Counted from the first letter of the stretch, positions 1 through 11,257 are shown. The stretch is 64,000 nt of DNA from Nostoc sp. FACHB-973 (GCF_014698115.1 NZ_JACJSJ010000012.1:62001-126000); one strand, 5' to 3'. Notes: generated from the sequence alone by a model not told the origin. Made by a program: numbers and translations.

Positions 1-170
1 GGTCGGTATCTTGCACAATTGATAGCTAACGAGTAGTATATGCGACCGGCTTATTATGCCACAATCTGTGAATTCTAACTTAAGGGATAAGACGGTATTT
101 TCAATTACAACAAAATAGGAGAGGGGGGTAAACCACCTCAGTGGTGTTTTTAATTAATCAAAGACAATAA

Positions 171-600
171 AATTGACACTCTCTGTTGCTACGCCACAGA
201 GATTCTTGGTTCAACGAGTCCACTTAGGCTATACTCCTTGCGGTATCTAACCCAGAGGTGGTTCTCTCCTCAAGCGTTAACTTTCGGTATGCCCTACCGT
301 AGTTGGATGACTCCAAAATTTTTTTTATGCGTGAAAGCTGGTCGTCTAGTCCCCATGAAAATTTTACCTATCCCTGGAAAGGAGCTAGAACTATGGAATA
401 GAACCCCATATTTTCAATTGTCAAGGTTCAGCGTAGAGCCGCTAGGCAACATCGGGTTTTTATACAGGTTAATTACCCTACCTGTGACCATAATTATAGC
501 ACTCCAAAAGGCTATCAAAGCACGCTAAAGTGTGCTATTAGCTTTCATCCCTTGGCTAAAGCCGTTCGCTTAGGGTGTCGTAGACAAGGGTTTTCAGCTT
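171..600 (-). mobile_element. Decayed IS200/IS605-type element (tnpB 3' remnant plus both ends)
   Basis: Read on the minus strand, 330-186 encodes a broken TnpB C-terminus: TVGHTE, then a one-base frameshift, VNA, an in-frame stop, GENHLW, and finally LVEPRIS before a stop. The adjacent hairpin and TGTCAA at about 171-200 look like the right end of such elements. The block at 541-599, with the motifs GCTTTCATCCC and AGGGTTTTCAGC, looks like the left end. Between them most of tnpB is missing. The 96-codon plus-strand ORF at 238-528 runs antisense through this relic and I do not call it a gene. The left end stops about 17 nt before moaA. The assignment rests on recognising the TnpB C-terminal motif and not on a search. 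Confidence 0.65.
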
Positions 601-616
601 ACCTCTTTATAAAACG

Positions 617-1603
617 ATGAACCAGGTAGACTACCTCCGAATTAGTTTAATCGATCGCTGCAACTTCCGTTGTCAATACTGTATGCCAGAGGGAGTAGAA
701 CTGGACTATATTCTCAAGCAACAACTGTTGAGTGATGAAGAACTACTCACCCTCTTACAAGAGATATTTATTCCTCTTGGTTTTAGCCGCTTTCGTTTGA
801 CTGGCGGTGAACCGTTATTACGCCCCCATGTCGTAGATTTGGTAAGTGCGATCGCTTCTTTTCCCCAAACTCAAGACTTGTCAATGACCACCAACGGGTT
901 TTTGCTGGCCTCGATGGCACAAAACCTCTATGATGCAGGTCTACGACGCATTAATATTAGTCTGGATTCTCTCGATGCCGACACTTTTGACCAAATTATC
1001 GGTAATCGCGGTCGTTCTCGTTGGCAACAAGTTTGGCAGGGAATTCAAGCTGCCTATGAAGTTGGATTTGATCCACTGAAGCTGAATGTGGTGGTCATTC
1101 CTGGGGTTAACGATGGCGAAGTTCTAGATTTAGCTGCCCTGACAATTGACAAACAATGGCATGTGAGATTCATTGAGTTCATGCCCATTGGTAATTTGCA
1201 TTTATTTGGCGATCGCGGTTGGGTATCTTCAGCCGATTTACGGCAACTCATCCGGGAACGTTGGGGATTGACAGAATCCCAAGTCCGTGGTGCTGGTCCT
1301 GCGGATGTGTTCCAAATTCCTGGAGCGAAGGGAACCGTGGGATTTATTAGTCAGATGTCGGAATGTTTTTGCGATCGTTGTAACCGGATGCGCCTGAGTG
1401 CTGATGGTTGGCTGCGTCCGTGTTTATTGAATGAAACTGGTCAACTCGACCTGAAAACTGCTCTGCGTTCCGGTACTAGTACTGCTCAATTACAAGAACA
1501 GGTGAGGCGTTTACTGGCAATCAAGCCAGAAATCAACTTTAAGGCACGCGACTCTGGTACTAACGGTACATACACCCGCACTATGTCGCAAATTGGTGGA
1601 TGA
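617..1603 (+). CDS. moaA: GTP 3',8-cyclase MoaA
   Basis: Radical-SAM enzyme of the first step of molybdenum cofactor synthesis, rearranging GTP to (8S)-3',8-cyclo-7,8-dihydroguanosine 5'-triphosphate in the cytosol. The N-terminal cluster motif CNFRCQYC places cysteines at residues 15, 19 and 22, and TGGEPLLRP follows as the SAM-binding GGEP. A second 4Fe-4S site is visible near the C-terminus as [15 protein letters not shown] and then RPCLL. The protein ends in the Gly-Gly tail typical of MoaA. At 328 residues it is normal length. The ATG at 617 is used because the first residues run straight into the conserved [11 protein letters not shown]. No strong ribosome site is visible. The gene sits directly behind a decayed IS element and converges on rpsD. 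Cofactor made here would serve nitrate reductase. Confidence 0.96.
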   Translation: MNQVDYLRISLIDRCNFRCQYCMPEGVELDYILKQQLLSDEELLTLLQEIFIPLGFSRFRLTGGEPLLRPHVVDLVSAIASFPQTQDLSMTTNGFLLASMAQNLYDAGLRRINISLDSLDADTFDQIIGNRGRSRWQQVWQGIQAAYEVGFDPLKLNVVVIPGVNDGEVLDLAALTIDKQWHVRFIEFMPIGNLHLFGDRGWVSSADLRQLIRERWGLTESQVRGAGPADVFQIPGAKGTVGFISQMSECFCDRCNRMRLSADGWLRPCLLNETGQLDLKTALRSGTSTAQLQEQVRRLLAIKPEINFKARDSGTNGTYTRTMSQIGG

Positions 1604-1697
1604 AAATAGTTAAGAGTGAGGAGTTAGGAGTGAAGAGTTAGGAGTTCTCGTCTTTTAACTCATAACTCATAACTTTTAACTCATAACTCCTAACTGC
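1604..1697. repeat. Heptamer-type short tandem repeats with an 11-bp dyad
   Basis: The gap between convergent moaA and rpsD is made almost entirely of GAGTTAG/AACTCAT-like heptamers. AGTTAGGAGTT at 1636-1646 is perfectly complementary to AACTCCTAACT at 1685-1695, so a transcript could fold across the array. It may serve as a crude bidirectional terminator, which is inference. Confidence 0.7.
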
Positions 1698-2306
1698 TTA
1701 CGCTTGTCGTGAGTAGTATTCCACCACAAGTAGTTCGTTAACTTGTAGTGCCACCCATTCCCGCTCAATAACACCGTTGACTTTACCAACCAACTTATTT
1801 TTGTCAAACTCCAAATGACTGGGGAGGTTGGCCAAACCGGGATATTGCAAGTTATTTTCTACCAACTTCCGTGATTGTTCCCGGTCTCTGACAGCAATCA
1901 CTTCACCAGGACGGCATTGATAGCTGGCAATATTAACTACACGACCGTTAACAGTTATATGACCGTGATTCACCAGTTGGCGAGCCGCTGGAATCGTCGG
2001 AGCTAGACCCAACCGAAAAACGGTGTTATCCAAACGCATTTCTAGTAATTGCAGCAACACTTGTCCGGTAGAACCAGTAACACGTCTGGCTTTCCGCACA
2101 TAACGCAGCAGTTGCTTTTCCGTTAAACCGTAGTTGAAGCGGAGCTTTTGCTTTTCTTCTAGACGAATAGCATACTCAGAGCGCTTCTTGCGGTTCTGAC
2201 CATGCTGACCTGGCGGATAAGCGCGTCTGGCGCTTTTACGAGTTAATCCAGGCAGGTCGCCCAAGCGACGTATAATTCTGAGGCGTGGTCCTCTATATCG
2301 GGACAT
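1698..2306 (-). CDS. rpsD: 30S ribosomal protein S4
   Basis: Primary 16S rRNA-binding protein of the small subunit body. The 202-residue product starts [22 protein letters not shown], the standard cyanobacterial and plastid S4 start, followed by the basic segment YPPGQHG. The S4 RNA-binding domain spans roughly residues 90-155, with [10 protein letters not shown] and [14 protein letters not shown]. Length and motifs match the family with no disruption. It stands alone rather than in the alpha operon, as usual in cyanobacteria. Upstream lies a tnpB remnant, so its promoter must sit within about 50 nt of the start or inside that relic. Confidence 0.98.
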   Translation of the reverse strand: MSRYRGPRLRIIRRLGDLPGLTRKSARRAYPPGQHGQNRKKRSEYAIRLEEKQKLRFNYGLTEKQLLRYVRKARRVTGSTGQVLLQLLEMRLDNTVFRLGLAPTIPAARQLVNHGHITVNGRVVNIASYQCRPGEVIAVRDREQSRKLVENNLQYPGLANLPSHLEFDKNKLVGKVNGVIEREWVALQVNELLVVEYYSRQA

Positions 2307-2353
2307 GAGTTTCCTTAATCTAATCCTGTTTAAACTTTACCCAAACATTCTAC

Positions 2354-2560
2354 TTTGACACTCCACTGATTAAAAATCAGGAGATTCTTGGTTCTACGAA
2401 GTTGCTGGCGTTGGTCTGAACGTATCCTACCAAAGTAAAGGCATCCTCTCCCCAAGCGTGAATTCCGACGTGCCATGTCGTACTCTTGCCAATTAGTTTT
2501 TTGTGTTTATTTAGTTTCGTAGGCTACTCAATCGTAAGATTGATTTACGCAGTATTGTTA
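2354..2560 (-). mobile_element. tnpB 3' remnant with right-end hairpin (IS200/IS605)
   Basis: On the minus strand the sequence reads KSTTWHVGIHAWGED, a variable stretch, then NFVEPRIS and a stop, which is a well-preserved TnpB C-terminus. The stop is followed by a hairpin (CTCCTGATT against AATCAGTGGAG) and TGTCAA, the usual right end. An in-frame TAG upstream and the absence of the rest of tnpB show it is a relic. It is homologous to the remnant upstream of moaA but is a separate, better preserved copy. Confidence 0.65.
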
Positions 2561-2591
2561 ATCTGAAATACTTTTGATGTTACCTACTTAG

Positions 2592-2692
2592 AGCAGAATT
2601 CAGGAGTCAGGAGTCAGAAGTCAGAAGTAAAACAAGCTTTTTGCTTGGCTACTAGACTGAGGTTGTGTACTTCACTTTCCTTGAAATCTGCT
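2592..2692. repeat. 101-bp MITE-like element, copy 1
   Basis: Begins AGCAGAATTCAGGAGTCA and ends TTCACTTTCCTTGAAATCTGCT, so the ends are imperfect inverted repeats. A second copy of the same length lies at 10231-10331 with the same two ends and a diverged middle. Confidence 0.65.
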
Positions 2693-2710
2693 TTGTTTTT
2701 CAAAGAATCA

Positions 2711-2772
2711 TCATATTAACACAATTTCTTATATTAACATAATTCTGTATATTAACACAATTTATAGCATAA
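2711..2772. repeat. ATATTAACACAATT short repeats
   Basis: Three to four imperfect copies of a 20-nt unit containing ATATTAACACAATT. They lie in the AT-rich leader of the downstream secreted-protein gene. Their role is unknown. Confidence 0.5.
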
Positions 2773-2924
2773 CTAAATTCTGTCTGGATCTTGCTGGTTT
2801 GAATACTCAACCCAAAAGCATTCTGACTCCTCAATTCAGAATTCTGAATCCTGAATTCTGCTTGACTACTGAGGATTTTTCAGATATTTGAGTTAGCATT
2901 ACTTTGGGTGTTTGGAGAATGGCA

Positions 2925-3563
2925 ATGTTAAATAGCAAAAAAGCGGTTAGCAAAGGTCAGAACAAACAAGGTAGTTCTACCTTAGGAATTTTAACAGTAC
3001 CAGTTTTGGCAATAGCTGGATTGTTGACAACGATTTTACCTGATATGGTGATCGCTGCCTCCTACAGGAATGATTACAGTGTTTGTGCAGAGGGTCTTTT
3101 AAAGGCCGGTATAACGCCAGAAGCAGCATCACAAGGTTGTGCCAAGGCGCTACGTCCCAGGGATTTTGGGGCTTGTGTCGTTAAAATTGGCAAGCAAACT
3201 GAAATTGCAGCCGCAGATGCCTTTTCTTACTGTGGGAGAGCTAGGCGTCCTGAGGAGTTAGCTACCTGTGTAGTCGGTGTCAGCTCCATAACTAAGGAAG
3301 CAATTAATCCAGCAGCCTTAAATTACTGCGGTCGTAGTTTGTTACCAGTGCGTTTTGGTCAGTGTGTAGTCGGCTTACTTGGTAAAATCGAGCTTCCTCC
3401 CACCCAGGCCTTAGACACTTGTATCGATGGCAGTGACAGTAGCGTTATCGGGGTTTCATCTTCGTCTACGCCACCGATTACATTACCTGCGGATTCAAGT
3501 CCTAGTTTGGAAACTACGCCACCTGTAACACAACCCATTGTTCCAACGCAGCCCAGCAATTAA
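2925..3563 (+). CDS. Secreted protein with three Cys-containing repeats and a Pro/Thr tail
   Basis: I do not recognise a named family, though the pattern is familiar from cyanobacterial hypothetical proteins. A hydrophobic segment around GILTVPVLAIAGLLTTILP, ending near VIAAS, looks like a signal peptide. The mature part has three to four units of about 35 residues, each with a Cys, an Ala-rich helix, Cys, then P-x-x-F/L-x-x-C-V-V (FGACVV, LATCVV, FGQCVV). The paired cysteines suggest disulfides outside the cytoplasm. A Ser/Pro/Thr-rich tail of about 40 residues follows. The frame is open from a TTG at 2904, but GGAGA at 2914-2918 lies six nt before the ATG at 2925, so I choose 2925. Function unknown. 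Confidence 0.75.
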   Translation: MLNSKKAVSKGQNKQGSSTLGILTVPVLAIAGLLTTILPDMVIAASYRNDYSVCAEGLLKAGITPEAASQGCAKALRPRDFGACVVKIGKQTEIAAADAFSYCGRARRPEELATCVVGVSSITKEAINPAALNYCGRSLLPVRFGQCVVGLLGKIELPPTQALDTCIDGSDSSVIGVSSSSTPPITLPADSSPSLETTPPVTQPIVPTQPSN

Positions 3564-3660
3564 ATTAGCTACTTTGCGATTGGGTGAAAATACAGGGTGA
3601 ATATAGAGTTGACTATTTGCCAACTCGCAATATAGCAACCCTAAATTATTCGTCACAAAC

Positions 3661-3696
3661 AAGATCCCCGACTTCTCAAAGAAGTCGGGGATCTTT
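3661..3696. terminator. Bidirectional intrinsic terminator
   Basis: A perfect 15-nt stem (AAGATCCCCGACTTC against GAAGTCGGGGATCTT) with a five-nt loop at 3676-3680. It lies between the convergent secreted-protein and RTX genes, with short T/A runs on both sides. A degenerate relative (CAAAGAAGTCAGGGATCT) is at about 34784-34802. Confidence 0.8.
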
Positions 3697-3740
3697 AGCT
3701 TGCGATTCTCAACAAATCAAATAGGATTCCTATAACAAAG

Positions 3741-6700
3741 TTAGGCAATCACAGTAATATTTGTATTAGTCAACAGTGCCTGATTCGATAACTGGGCGAT
3801 TTGAACTTGTGCTGTACCACCAACTCCATCTTTATCAAAGAATAAGTTACCCGTACTTTGATTATAGATAAAGCGATCGCCTGCCGCTGTCGCACTAGTA
3901 CCAAGTCGGAATATGCTCGAATCCAACGTAGTATTCACAGATTGGGTCAGTACAAATTCCGCCTTAGAAATGAAGATAGTATCATCTCCAACGGTAAAAT
4001 CAGTAATAGTATCATAGCCACCAGTGCGGGTATCAGTCAGATATAAACTATCTCGCCCAATTCCACCAGTCAGCACATCTTTACCAATTCCACCAGTCAG
4101 TACATCATCACCTATACCGCCCAACAAGGTGTCAATGCCTGCACCACCAAAGAGGCTATCATTACCATCTTCTCCGCTCAACAGGTTAGCGCCACCATTT
4201 CCCATGATGATGTTATTGACGCTATTGCCAGTACCATTGATTGCTGAGCTTCCAGTCAAAGTCAAGTTTTCCAGGTTGTTTCCCAACACCCAAGTTATCG
4301 AAGACTTAACTAAATCTGTACCTGCATTTAAGCCTTCAGCGATCGTATCGCTGAGGTTGTCTACGGTGTAAGTGTCATCCCCAACTCCACCATCGAGACT
4401 GTCAATTCCTGCACCTCCATCCAAGCTGTCATTACCTGCACCACCTAACAAGGTGTCATTGCCGGAACCACCAATGAGGCTATCATTGCCATCACCTCCA
4501 TTCAAAGTGTTAGCAGCACTATTTCCTGTGATGATGTTATTGAGGCTGTTACCAGTACCATTGATTACCTTGCTTCCAGTCAAAGTCAAGTTTTCTAGGT
4601 TGTCTCCCAACACCCAATTCACAGCTGACTTGACTAAATCTGTACCTGCATTCAAACCTTCAGTAACCGTATCGCTGAGGCTATCTACGGTGTAAATGTC
4701 ATTCCCTGCTCCACCATCAAGACTATCATTACCAGCTCCACCATCTAAGGTGTCATTATCTGCACCGCCAATTAAAGTGTCATTCCCTGTGCCACCAATG
4801 AGGCTATCATTGCCATCAACTCCATTCAAACTGTTAGCACCAGTATTTCCAATGATGATGTTACTTAGGTTGTTACCAGTACCATTGATTGCTCCGGTTC
4901 CTGTCAAGGTCAAGTTTTCCAGGTTATCTCCTAACACAAAAGTTACAGAAGACTTGACTAAATCTTTGCCTGCATTGAAACCTTCAGTAATCGTATCGCT
5001 GGGACTATCTACGATATAAGTGTCATCCCCTGCTCCACCATCAAGGCTATCATTACCGACTCCACCATCTAAGGTGTCATTACCTGCACCGCCTAACAAG
5101 GTGTCATTACCCTCACCACCAACCAACTTATCATTGCCTTCTTCTCCTTTCAACAAGTTAGCAGCAGTATTTCCCGTGAGGACGTTCTTCAAGCTGTTAC
5201 CAGTACCATTGATTGCCTCGGTTCCGGTCAGGGTCAAGTTCTCTAGATTCGTTCCCAATACCCAACTCACGGAAGACTTGACTAAATCTGTACCTGCATT
5301 TAAACCTTCAGTAATCTTATCGCTGAGGCTGTCTACAGTATAAGTATCATTGCCTTTACCACCAATGAGACTGTCATTTCCTGTACCACCATCTAAAGTA
5401 TCATTGCCATCACCACCATCAAGGGTGTCATTATCACCTAGTCCTACGAGGCTATCATTGCCCAGCAATCCGGAGATGAAATCTTTTATCTGTGTACCAG
5501 ATATCTTATCGGCAGAAGAAGTGCCATTTATTGTATTGAATGCTGGATTATTGGGATCAGTCACTGTCAGTACAAAAATATCGTCAATAGATGCTGTTCC
5601 ATCACTGGCGATAACTTTGATGTTGAAGTTACCAACGTTGTTAGTTGTGGGAGTCCCACTGAAGGTAGTGCCATTGAAGGTCAACCAACTAGGAAGTGAG
5701 TTACCATCTTCCAGGGTGGCTGTGTAGGTGAGATTTCCACTATCCACATCGCTGAAGGCGTTTGGTGGTAGAGCAAAGTTGAAGGCGGTGTCTGTTGTCG
5801 CTGTTTGGTCAGCAACGGGGTTGGCAACAACTGGGTTATCATTCACCGCCGTTATATTAATATTGCGGGTAACGGCAGTACTATTAGTCGCGCCATCATT
5901 GACAACAAAGCTGACGGTACGAGGTGTAGTGGTGGGGTTGTCGCTGCTGTTGTTATAAGTAATGGAACGCAGTACGGTTTGATAATTAGCAACGGTGGAA
6001 CTGCCAGTTAAGGTTAAGACACCCGTGGTACTGTTGTAGCTGCCCGTAATCCCATTTTGAGCGGTGAAGGCGAGGGTGTCTTGACCAGAAATAAAGCCAC
6101 TGGTAATGCTGACAGTAGCACTAGCTAGGTTGGAGGAGTCTGTATCACTGACGCTAATGCCTGAGTCGATGGCTGTAGTGGCGTTCTCGATGTAGGCTAG
6201 GGCAGATGCAGAACTAAGGGTGATTGTCGGGGCAACATTACTGCTGTTGTAGAGTTGGGCATATACCCCATTGTTCGACCCGTCTTGATAAAGGCTTTGC
6301 CAAGAAATGACAAACTCCCCATTGCCAGCCATCGCCACTACCGGGCTATCTTGACTGTTGTCGGTATAGGTATTGACTTGGAATTCGTTTCCTTGAGCAA
6401 TCCCGGCACTGTTGTAGCGTTGGGCATATATTCCATAGCTAGAACCGTCTTGACCATTACTAGCCCAGGAAATAATAAAGTCTCCATTATTGGCATTTAT
6501 TGCTACTGTAGGGCTATTTTGACTGCTGCTGGTGTAAGTATTGACTTGGAATTCGTTTCCTTGAGCAACCCCGGCATTGTTGTAGCGTTTGGCATATATT
6601 CCATAGCTAGATCCGTCTTGTTTAAGGCTTTGCCACGAAATGACAAAGTTTCCAGTAGCATCCATTGCTACTGTGGAGTTCATTTGATTCTTGGTGGCAT

Positions 6701-7388
6701 AACTATTGACTTGGAATTCGTTTCCTTGAGGTACTCCGGCACTGTTGTAGCGTTGGGCATATATCCCATAGTAAGAATAGGAAGAAGATTCCTGATAATA
6801 GCTTTGCCAGGAAATTACAAAGTCCCCATCCGCATCCATAGCTACTGTCGGGTTACCTTGATTCTCGTCGATATAAGTATTGACTTTAAATTCGTTTCCT
6901 TGAGCGACCCCGGCACTGTTGTAGCGTTGAGCATATATCCCATAGCCAGACCCGTCTTGACCATTGCTAGCCCAGGAAATAACAAAATCCCCAGCGGCAT
7001 CCATCGCTACTGTAGGATTGATTTGATCGTTGGTGGTGGAGGTATTGACTTGGAATTCGTTTCCTTGAGCAACCCCAGCACTGTTGTAGCGTTGGGCATA
7101 TATCCCACTGCCCGATCCGTCTTGGCTTTGCCAGGAAATAACAAAGTCCCCAGTAGCATCTATCGCTACCGTAGGGTTGATTTGATCGCCAGTGGTGGAG
7201 GTATTGACTTGGAATTCGTTTCCTTGAGGTATCCCAGCACTGTTGTAGCGTTGGGCATATATCCCAAAGCCCGACCCGTCCTGACCATAGCTAGTCCAGG
7301 AAATGACAAAATCCCCATCTGAATCCATTGCTACTGTGGGGTTCTTTTGCTCATTATTGGTGTAAGTATTGACTTTGAATTCAGGCAT
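3741..7388 (-). CDS. Large RTX (hemolysin-type Ca2+-binding) repeat protein, probably secreted
   Basis: A 1215-residue multidomain protein. Residues about 1-380 hold seven repeats of about 54 residues, each with NEFxVNTYT, PTVAMDxxGDFVISW and [13 protein letters not shown] cadherin-like/Ig-like domain covers about 383-515 and a dystroglycan-type cadherin domain about 518-610. Calcium-binding GGxGNDxLxGG arrays alternate with four DTYxVDSxSDxITEG...LENLTLTG modules to about 1120. The end, [19 protein letters not shown], is typical of cyanobacterial RTX proteins. There is no N-terminal signal peptide, consistent with C-terminal type I secretion. AGAGAGG precedes the ATG by seven nt. A TIGR03032-like gene lies 61 nt upstream on the same strand, so they are probably co-transcribed. 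Adhesion or surface-layer function is inference; no enzymatic domain is visible. Confidence 0.9.
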   Translation of the reverse strand: MPEFKVNTYTNNEQKNPTVAMDSDGDFVISWTSYGQDGSGFGIYAQRYNSAGIPQGNEFQVNTSTTGDQINPTVAIDATGDFVISWQSQDGSGSGIYAQRYNSAGVAQGNEFQVNTSTTNDQINPTVAMDAAGDFVISWASNGQDGSGYGIYAQRYNSAGVAQGNEFKVNTYIDENQGNPTVAMDADGDFVISWQSYYQESSSYSYYGIYAQRYNSAGVPQGNEFQVNSYATKNQMNSTVAMDATGNFVISWQSLKQDGSSYGIYAKRYNNAGVAQGNEFQVNTYTSSSQNSPTVAINANNGDFIISWASNGQDGSSYGIYAQRYNSAGIAQGNEFQVNTYTDNSQDSPVVAMAGNGEFVISWQSLYQDGSNNGVYAQLYNSSNVAPTITLSSASALAYIENATTAIDSGISVSDTDSSNLASATVSITSGFISGQDTLAFTAQNGITGSYNSTTGVLTLTGSSTVANYQTVLRSITYNNSSDNPTTTPRTVSFVVNDGATNSTAVTRNINITAVNDNPVVANPVADQTATTDTAFNFALPPNAFSDVDSGNLTYTATLEDGNSLPSWLTFNGTTFSGTPTTNNVGNFNIKVIASDGTASIDDIFVLTVTDPNNPAFNTINGTSSADKISGTQIKDFISGLLGNDSLVGLGDNDTLDGGDGNDTLDGGTGNDSLIGGKGNDTYTVDSLSDKITEGLNAGTDLVKSSVSWVLGTNLENLTLTGTEAINGTGNSLKNVLTGNTAANLLKGEEGNDKLVGGEGNDTLLGGAGNDTLDGGVGNDSLDGGAGDDTYIVDSPSDTITEGFNAGKDLVKSSVTFVLGDNLENLTLTGTGAINGTGNNLSNIIIGNTGANSLNGVDGNDSLIGGTGNDTLIGGADNDTLDGGAGNDSLDGGAGNDIYTVDSLSDTVTEGLNAGTDLVKSAVNWVLGDNLENLTLTGSKVINGTGNSLNNIITGNSAANTLNGGDGNDSLIGGSGNDTLLGGAGNDSLDGGAGIDSLDGGVGDDTYTVDNLSDTIAEGLNAGTDLVKSSITWVLGNNLENLTLTGSSAINGTGNSVNNIIMGNGGANLLSGEDGNDSLFGGAGIDTLLGGIGDDVLTGGIGKDVLTGGIGRDSLYLTDTRTGGYDTITDFTVGDDTIFISKAEFVLTQSVNTTLDSSIFRLGTSATAAGDRFIYNQSTGNLFFDKDGVGGTAQVQIAQLSNQALLTNTNITVIA

Positions 7389-7449
7389 GAAAAAACCTCT
7401 CTTAAAAAAAATTTGATTTCAAAAATTACGGTCTGATTAAGCAGACTCT

Positions 7450-8553
7450 TTAGTCATTAGGAATCACCGCACTCGGTCGCAACCAGTAGTTCAACTCTGG
7501 TGCTGTAAATGCTTGGCGGATTTCTTTTCGTTCCGAATTCAAAACCATCGGACGCTGTACACCAGGAAGAAACTGCACATCATAAAGTTCTTGACAGCCT
7601 GTGGTGAACTTCAGCATCCCCACCTGCTGCCCATTTCGCAAATCCACAACTGCCACACCACACAGCAACTGCTCAAACCGTTGAGTAATGGGCAACCCCC
7701 CAAAAATATGCCGTTCCCGAATCTGGCATAGTCCAACTAGGGCGTAATACCCGACGCAGCACAATCCCCGCAGAAATCCAGGGAGTACACAGACTACCTG
7801 TTTGTCTCCTGATTCTGGATGAATGCGCCATACTTCCCCTGCACCCGAGTTGAGTAACCACAAAAACCCGTCATGCCAAATTGGAGAATGGGGCATTGAT
7901 AGTCCATCTACAATAATTTCATTGCTCTCCACTTCCACTACGACTCCACCGTTGGCTTTGCCTGGCCGCCATCCCCCGACGGTATCTGTCGTACCGAGGG
8001 CAGTCACATAGTTAGGTTTGCCGTCTACCATCGCTAAACCATTCAGGTGGCAGCGGTCTTCTGGTACTACTTCGGAAATAAACTTGGGATGCCAGCGCGG
8101 GACAAAACTAAAGTCTGGACTCAAGGCACAAAGACAGGAAAAACGAGTGTTGACAACCCACAGCCCTTCTCTACCAAATTCCAGGTCATGAATGTTGAGG
8201 TCGCCTGTGAAGTATGTCATCCGTGGCAGGTAAAGGGCATCGTAGCGTCCAGGCTGGTCTTCTAAATACTCATAAGCTAATGTGGGGGCATTGGCTAATA
8301 AATACACTTCGTGATGGCTAGCCAGTGCCAAACGTGAACCATGAACTGCTAACCCCATTGGTTTGGAAAATTGGCGTAACAGCATGGTAATCTGTTGCCC
8401 ATTCCAGCCCACTAGTGCTAGTTTCCCGGCTTGGTAGGTGCTGATGGCAACTGAACCTCCAGCTTGACTCAGCCAAGAGATAAATCCCTGGTCAGCGTCA
8501 CACTGAATTAAGTTATTCTCTTGCTGGGCAGTAGTGGTAGAGGTGGCTAACAT
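7450..8553 (-). CDS. TIGR03032/DUF4915-family protein (predicted beta-propeller)
   Basis: A 367-residue protein matching my recollection of the TIGR03032 family, whose biochemical role is not established. Features are the start region WLSQAGGSVAISTYQAGKL, the signature FSKPMGLAV, GDLNIHDLEFG, VNTRFSCLCALS, HLNGLAMVDGKPNYVTALG, MPHSPIWHDGFLWLLNSG and LPGFLRGLCCVG. Regularly spaced Trp/Gly strand motifs suggest a propeller of about six blades. There is no signal peptide. It lies 61 nt upstream of the RTX gene in the same direction. I associate such genes with RTX or glycosylation loci, so a role in handling the large exported protein is possible but unproven. Confidence 0.8.
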   Translation of the reverse strand: MLATSTTTAQQENNLIQCDADQGFISWLSQAGGSVAISTYQAGKLALVGWNGQQITMLLRQFSKPMGLAVHGSRLALASHHEVYLLANAPTLAYEYLEDQPGRYDALYLPRMTYFTGDLNIHDLEFGREGLWVVNTRFSCLCALSPDFSFVPRWHPKFISEVVPEDRCHLNGLAMVDGKPNYVTALGTTDTVGGWRPGKANGGVVVEVESNEIIVDGLSMPHSPIWHDGFLWLLNSGAGEVWRIHPESGDKQVVCVLPGFLRGLCCVGYYALVGLCQIRERHIFGGLPITQRFEQLLCGVAVVDLRNGQQVGMLKFTTGCQELYDVQFLPGVQRPMVLNSERKEIRQAFTAPELNYWLRPSAVIPND

Positions 8554-9077
8554 AAATCAAATTTTGTTAAGGAAATAATGTTATGGTTTAGACTTAGTTG
8601 AGTACAAAAACGGTTACACAAAACTAAATCTACAGGTAGCAGTAGTCACTTTGCCATAAGCCAAATTGGTTACCAATAAACAAACCTGTACCAGGAAGAA
8701 AACCTAAAGGAATCGCCTCCTGATAACAGGGCGCACCGCATAATGCTGCACGTTATCTAAGCTTTGCGGACATTTTGATATGAATTGTTTTTATAATGTT
8801 CTACTGGTAAGTTTTATTTGAGTGACTAAGGTTATAGTAATAACTTTTGATTTAAAAATAATCTGTGTATATACTGAAGATAAATTGGATTAAAATTTAA
8901 ACTATTAGTAATAAAATATACTATTCATTAACAAGTGTGTGCTACCATTATGGTGATTTTTATTCAAATAAATAAAAACTATAATTCTCCTCTCCGATAC
9001 GGAGAGGAGTTAGAAGATGTTCGTTGAACTTACGTCACTCGATCGCCTTTGCAAGTTTGGAATTCCGCACAGTTGTA
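8554..9077. other. Intergenic region, no gene seen
   Basis: An AT-rich 524-nt gap between the start of the TIGR03032-like gene and the end of hetR. I see no ORF, RNA gene or strong hairpin. The promoter of the TIGR03032-RTX pair should lie in its left part. Confidence 0.6.
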
Positions 9078-10001
<924 letters not shown>

Positions 10002-10072
10002 TTACACAGTTTTTAATCGAGTGAAAATAGGTAGTATACACCTGGCTGAAAGCAATGTCTTTACTTCAGACT

Positions 10073-10129
10073 ATATTAGTATGCGATAACTATGATATTT
10101 GTGGTAGCTCAAACTACCATTATCGCATA
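10073..10129 (-). promoter_or_regulatory. Candidate NtcA-type promoter with nested dyad upstream of hetR
   Basis: GTAGCTCAAACTAC at 10104-10117 fits GTAN8TAC exactly. On the minus strand a TAATAT (-10 type, TAN3T) lies 25 nt downstream at 10078-10073, close to the 20-24 nt spacing of class II NtcA promoters. The box sits inside a dyad: TATGCGATAA at 10080-10089 pairs with TTATCGCATA at 10120-10129, and inside that TGGTAG (10102-10107) pairs with CTACCA (10114-10119). The predicted leader to hetR is about 90 nt. Binding by NtcA or HetR is inferred. Confidence 0.5.
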
Positions 10130-10230
10130 TTTTCTGGTACATACACAGATTCAGTGTTGTTACCATAACCGTCCCTACATCTGTCCAGAAATTTACGGGC
10201 ATCACTAAGTCTAGCTTGACGGTGATTTAC

Positions 10231-10331
10231 AGCAGAATTCAGGAGTCAAGGAGTCAAAATTCAGAATTAGATTCGTCTCTGTGCCTAGCTTTTAGACATA
10301 GGTACTGTACTTCACTTTCCTTGAATCTGCT
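10231..10331. repeat. 101-bp MITE-like element, copy 2
   Basis: Same length and ends as the element at 2592-2692: AGCAGAATTCAGGAGTCA at the left, TTCACTTTCCTTGAATCTGCT at the right. The middle has diverged. It lies about 250 nt upstream of hetR. Confidence 0.65.
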
Positions 10332-11257
10332 GTATGTCCTCAAAGTCAACTGTGTTGTAACTAATCTACAAAGCTTTTAAGTTCTTTAGGTTTTTCTAGT
10401 TTCTTGTCCTTGAAGAGCAACAACGTCAAGCTGCTTACCGCTTATTATGACATTATGGTAGCTCAAAGCAAAAACTAGTTTACGTGGTTCATCTGGGATA
10501 TCTATAGACTCGAAAAAGATGGTTTTTATTTAGCTTTGACGAATTATTTGTAGTACACAATTGACTGGAAATAATAGGGAGCGAGCTAGAAGGAAGCTGC
10601 TTACCAGGTGTGCCAAGATTCACAAGCCCAGCCAAATGGCTAGTTGTGAATTATCATCCTGTTCACAACCTCCAGTGATGTCTCGGCAATATAGCTCGCT
10701 GGCTTGAAGAAAAATTGTAGACATCAAGTAGAGCAAATAATTTCAATTTGAAAGTCCCTGTTTTTTTAAACATCGCTAACGATTGTATCATTATTTTTTG
10801 CTTTGGGAATATATTTATATCTTATAAACTTGAACACTAACGTTATTTAAATAATTTTTAATTTTAAAAGTCAAGATTCCCTGATATTTGAAAAAACCTA
10901 AAAAATTTTAGTCTGAATTTATCTTTTTTAATTGCTGGACTGATTTCTGAATATGCAATACAGACAGAATTGGCTGCATATTTATTAGGCTTTATGGAAC
11001 CGTAAAATTAGCGATTGCTCAACAATATGATAAGACATATTGGATTACAAGTGATGATTATTTATATTTTTTGCGGCAATTAATTTATATTTTTTTCATG
11101 AAAGTGTTTTAAACTTTCATCATTTATAGGAGTCAAGAGTCAAACGCCAAAGGTCAAAAGTCCGGTTTTTTGGAGTCTTGACTTTTGATTCTGAATGACC
11201 TCTAGGGACAAAACTATGAAACTTGCGTAAGTCCTATAAATATGGAACAGCTTAGAG
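10332..11257. other. Distal upstream region of hetR, AT-rich, no gene seen
   Basis: I found no ORF with convincing coding character and no RGSGR-encoding frame. ATGGTAGCTCAAA at about 10452-10464 repeats the core of the hetR-proximal dyad (GTGGTAGCTCAAA) and may be a second regulator half-site. A solo CTTGCGTAAGTCCTATA end lies at about 11223-11239. Confidence 0.5.

Noticed and set aside
238..528. 96-codon ORF ahead of moaA
   Set aside because: It is antisense to a decayed tnpB and to the element's leader; no homology to a protein family was seen.
4024..5727. Series of plus-strand 107-codon frames antisense to the RTX gene, each 324 nt
   Set aside because: They mirror the 108-codon module period of the RTX protein; Pro/Ser-rich translations without ribosome sites are shadows of GGxGNDxL repeats.
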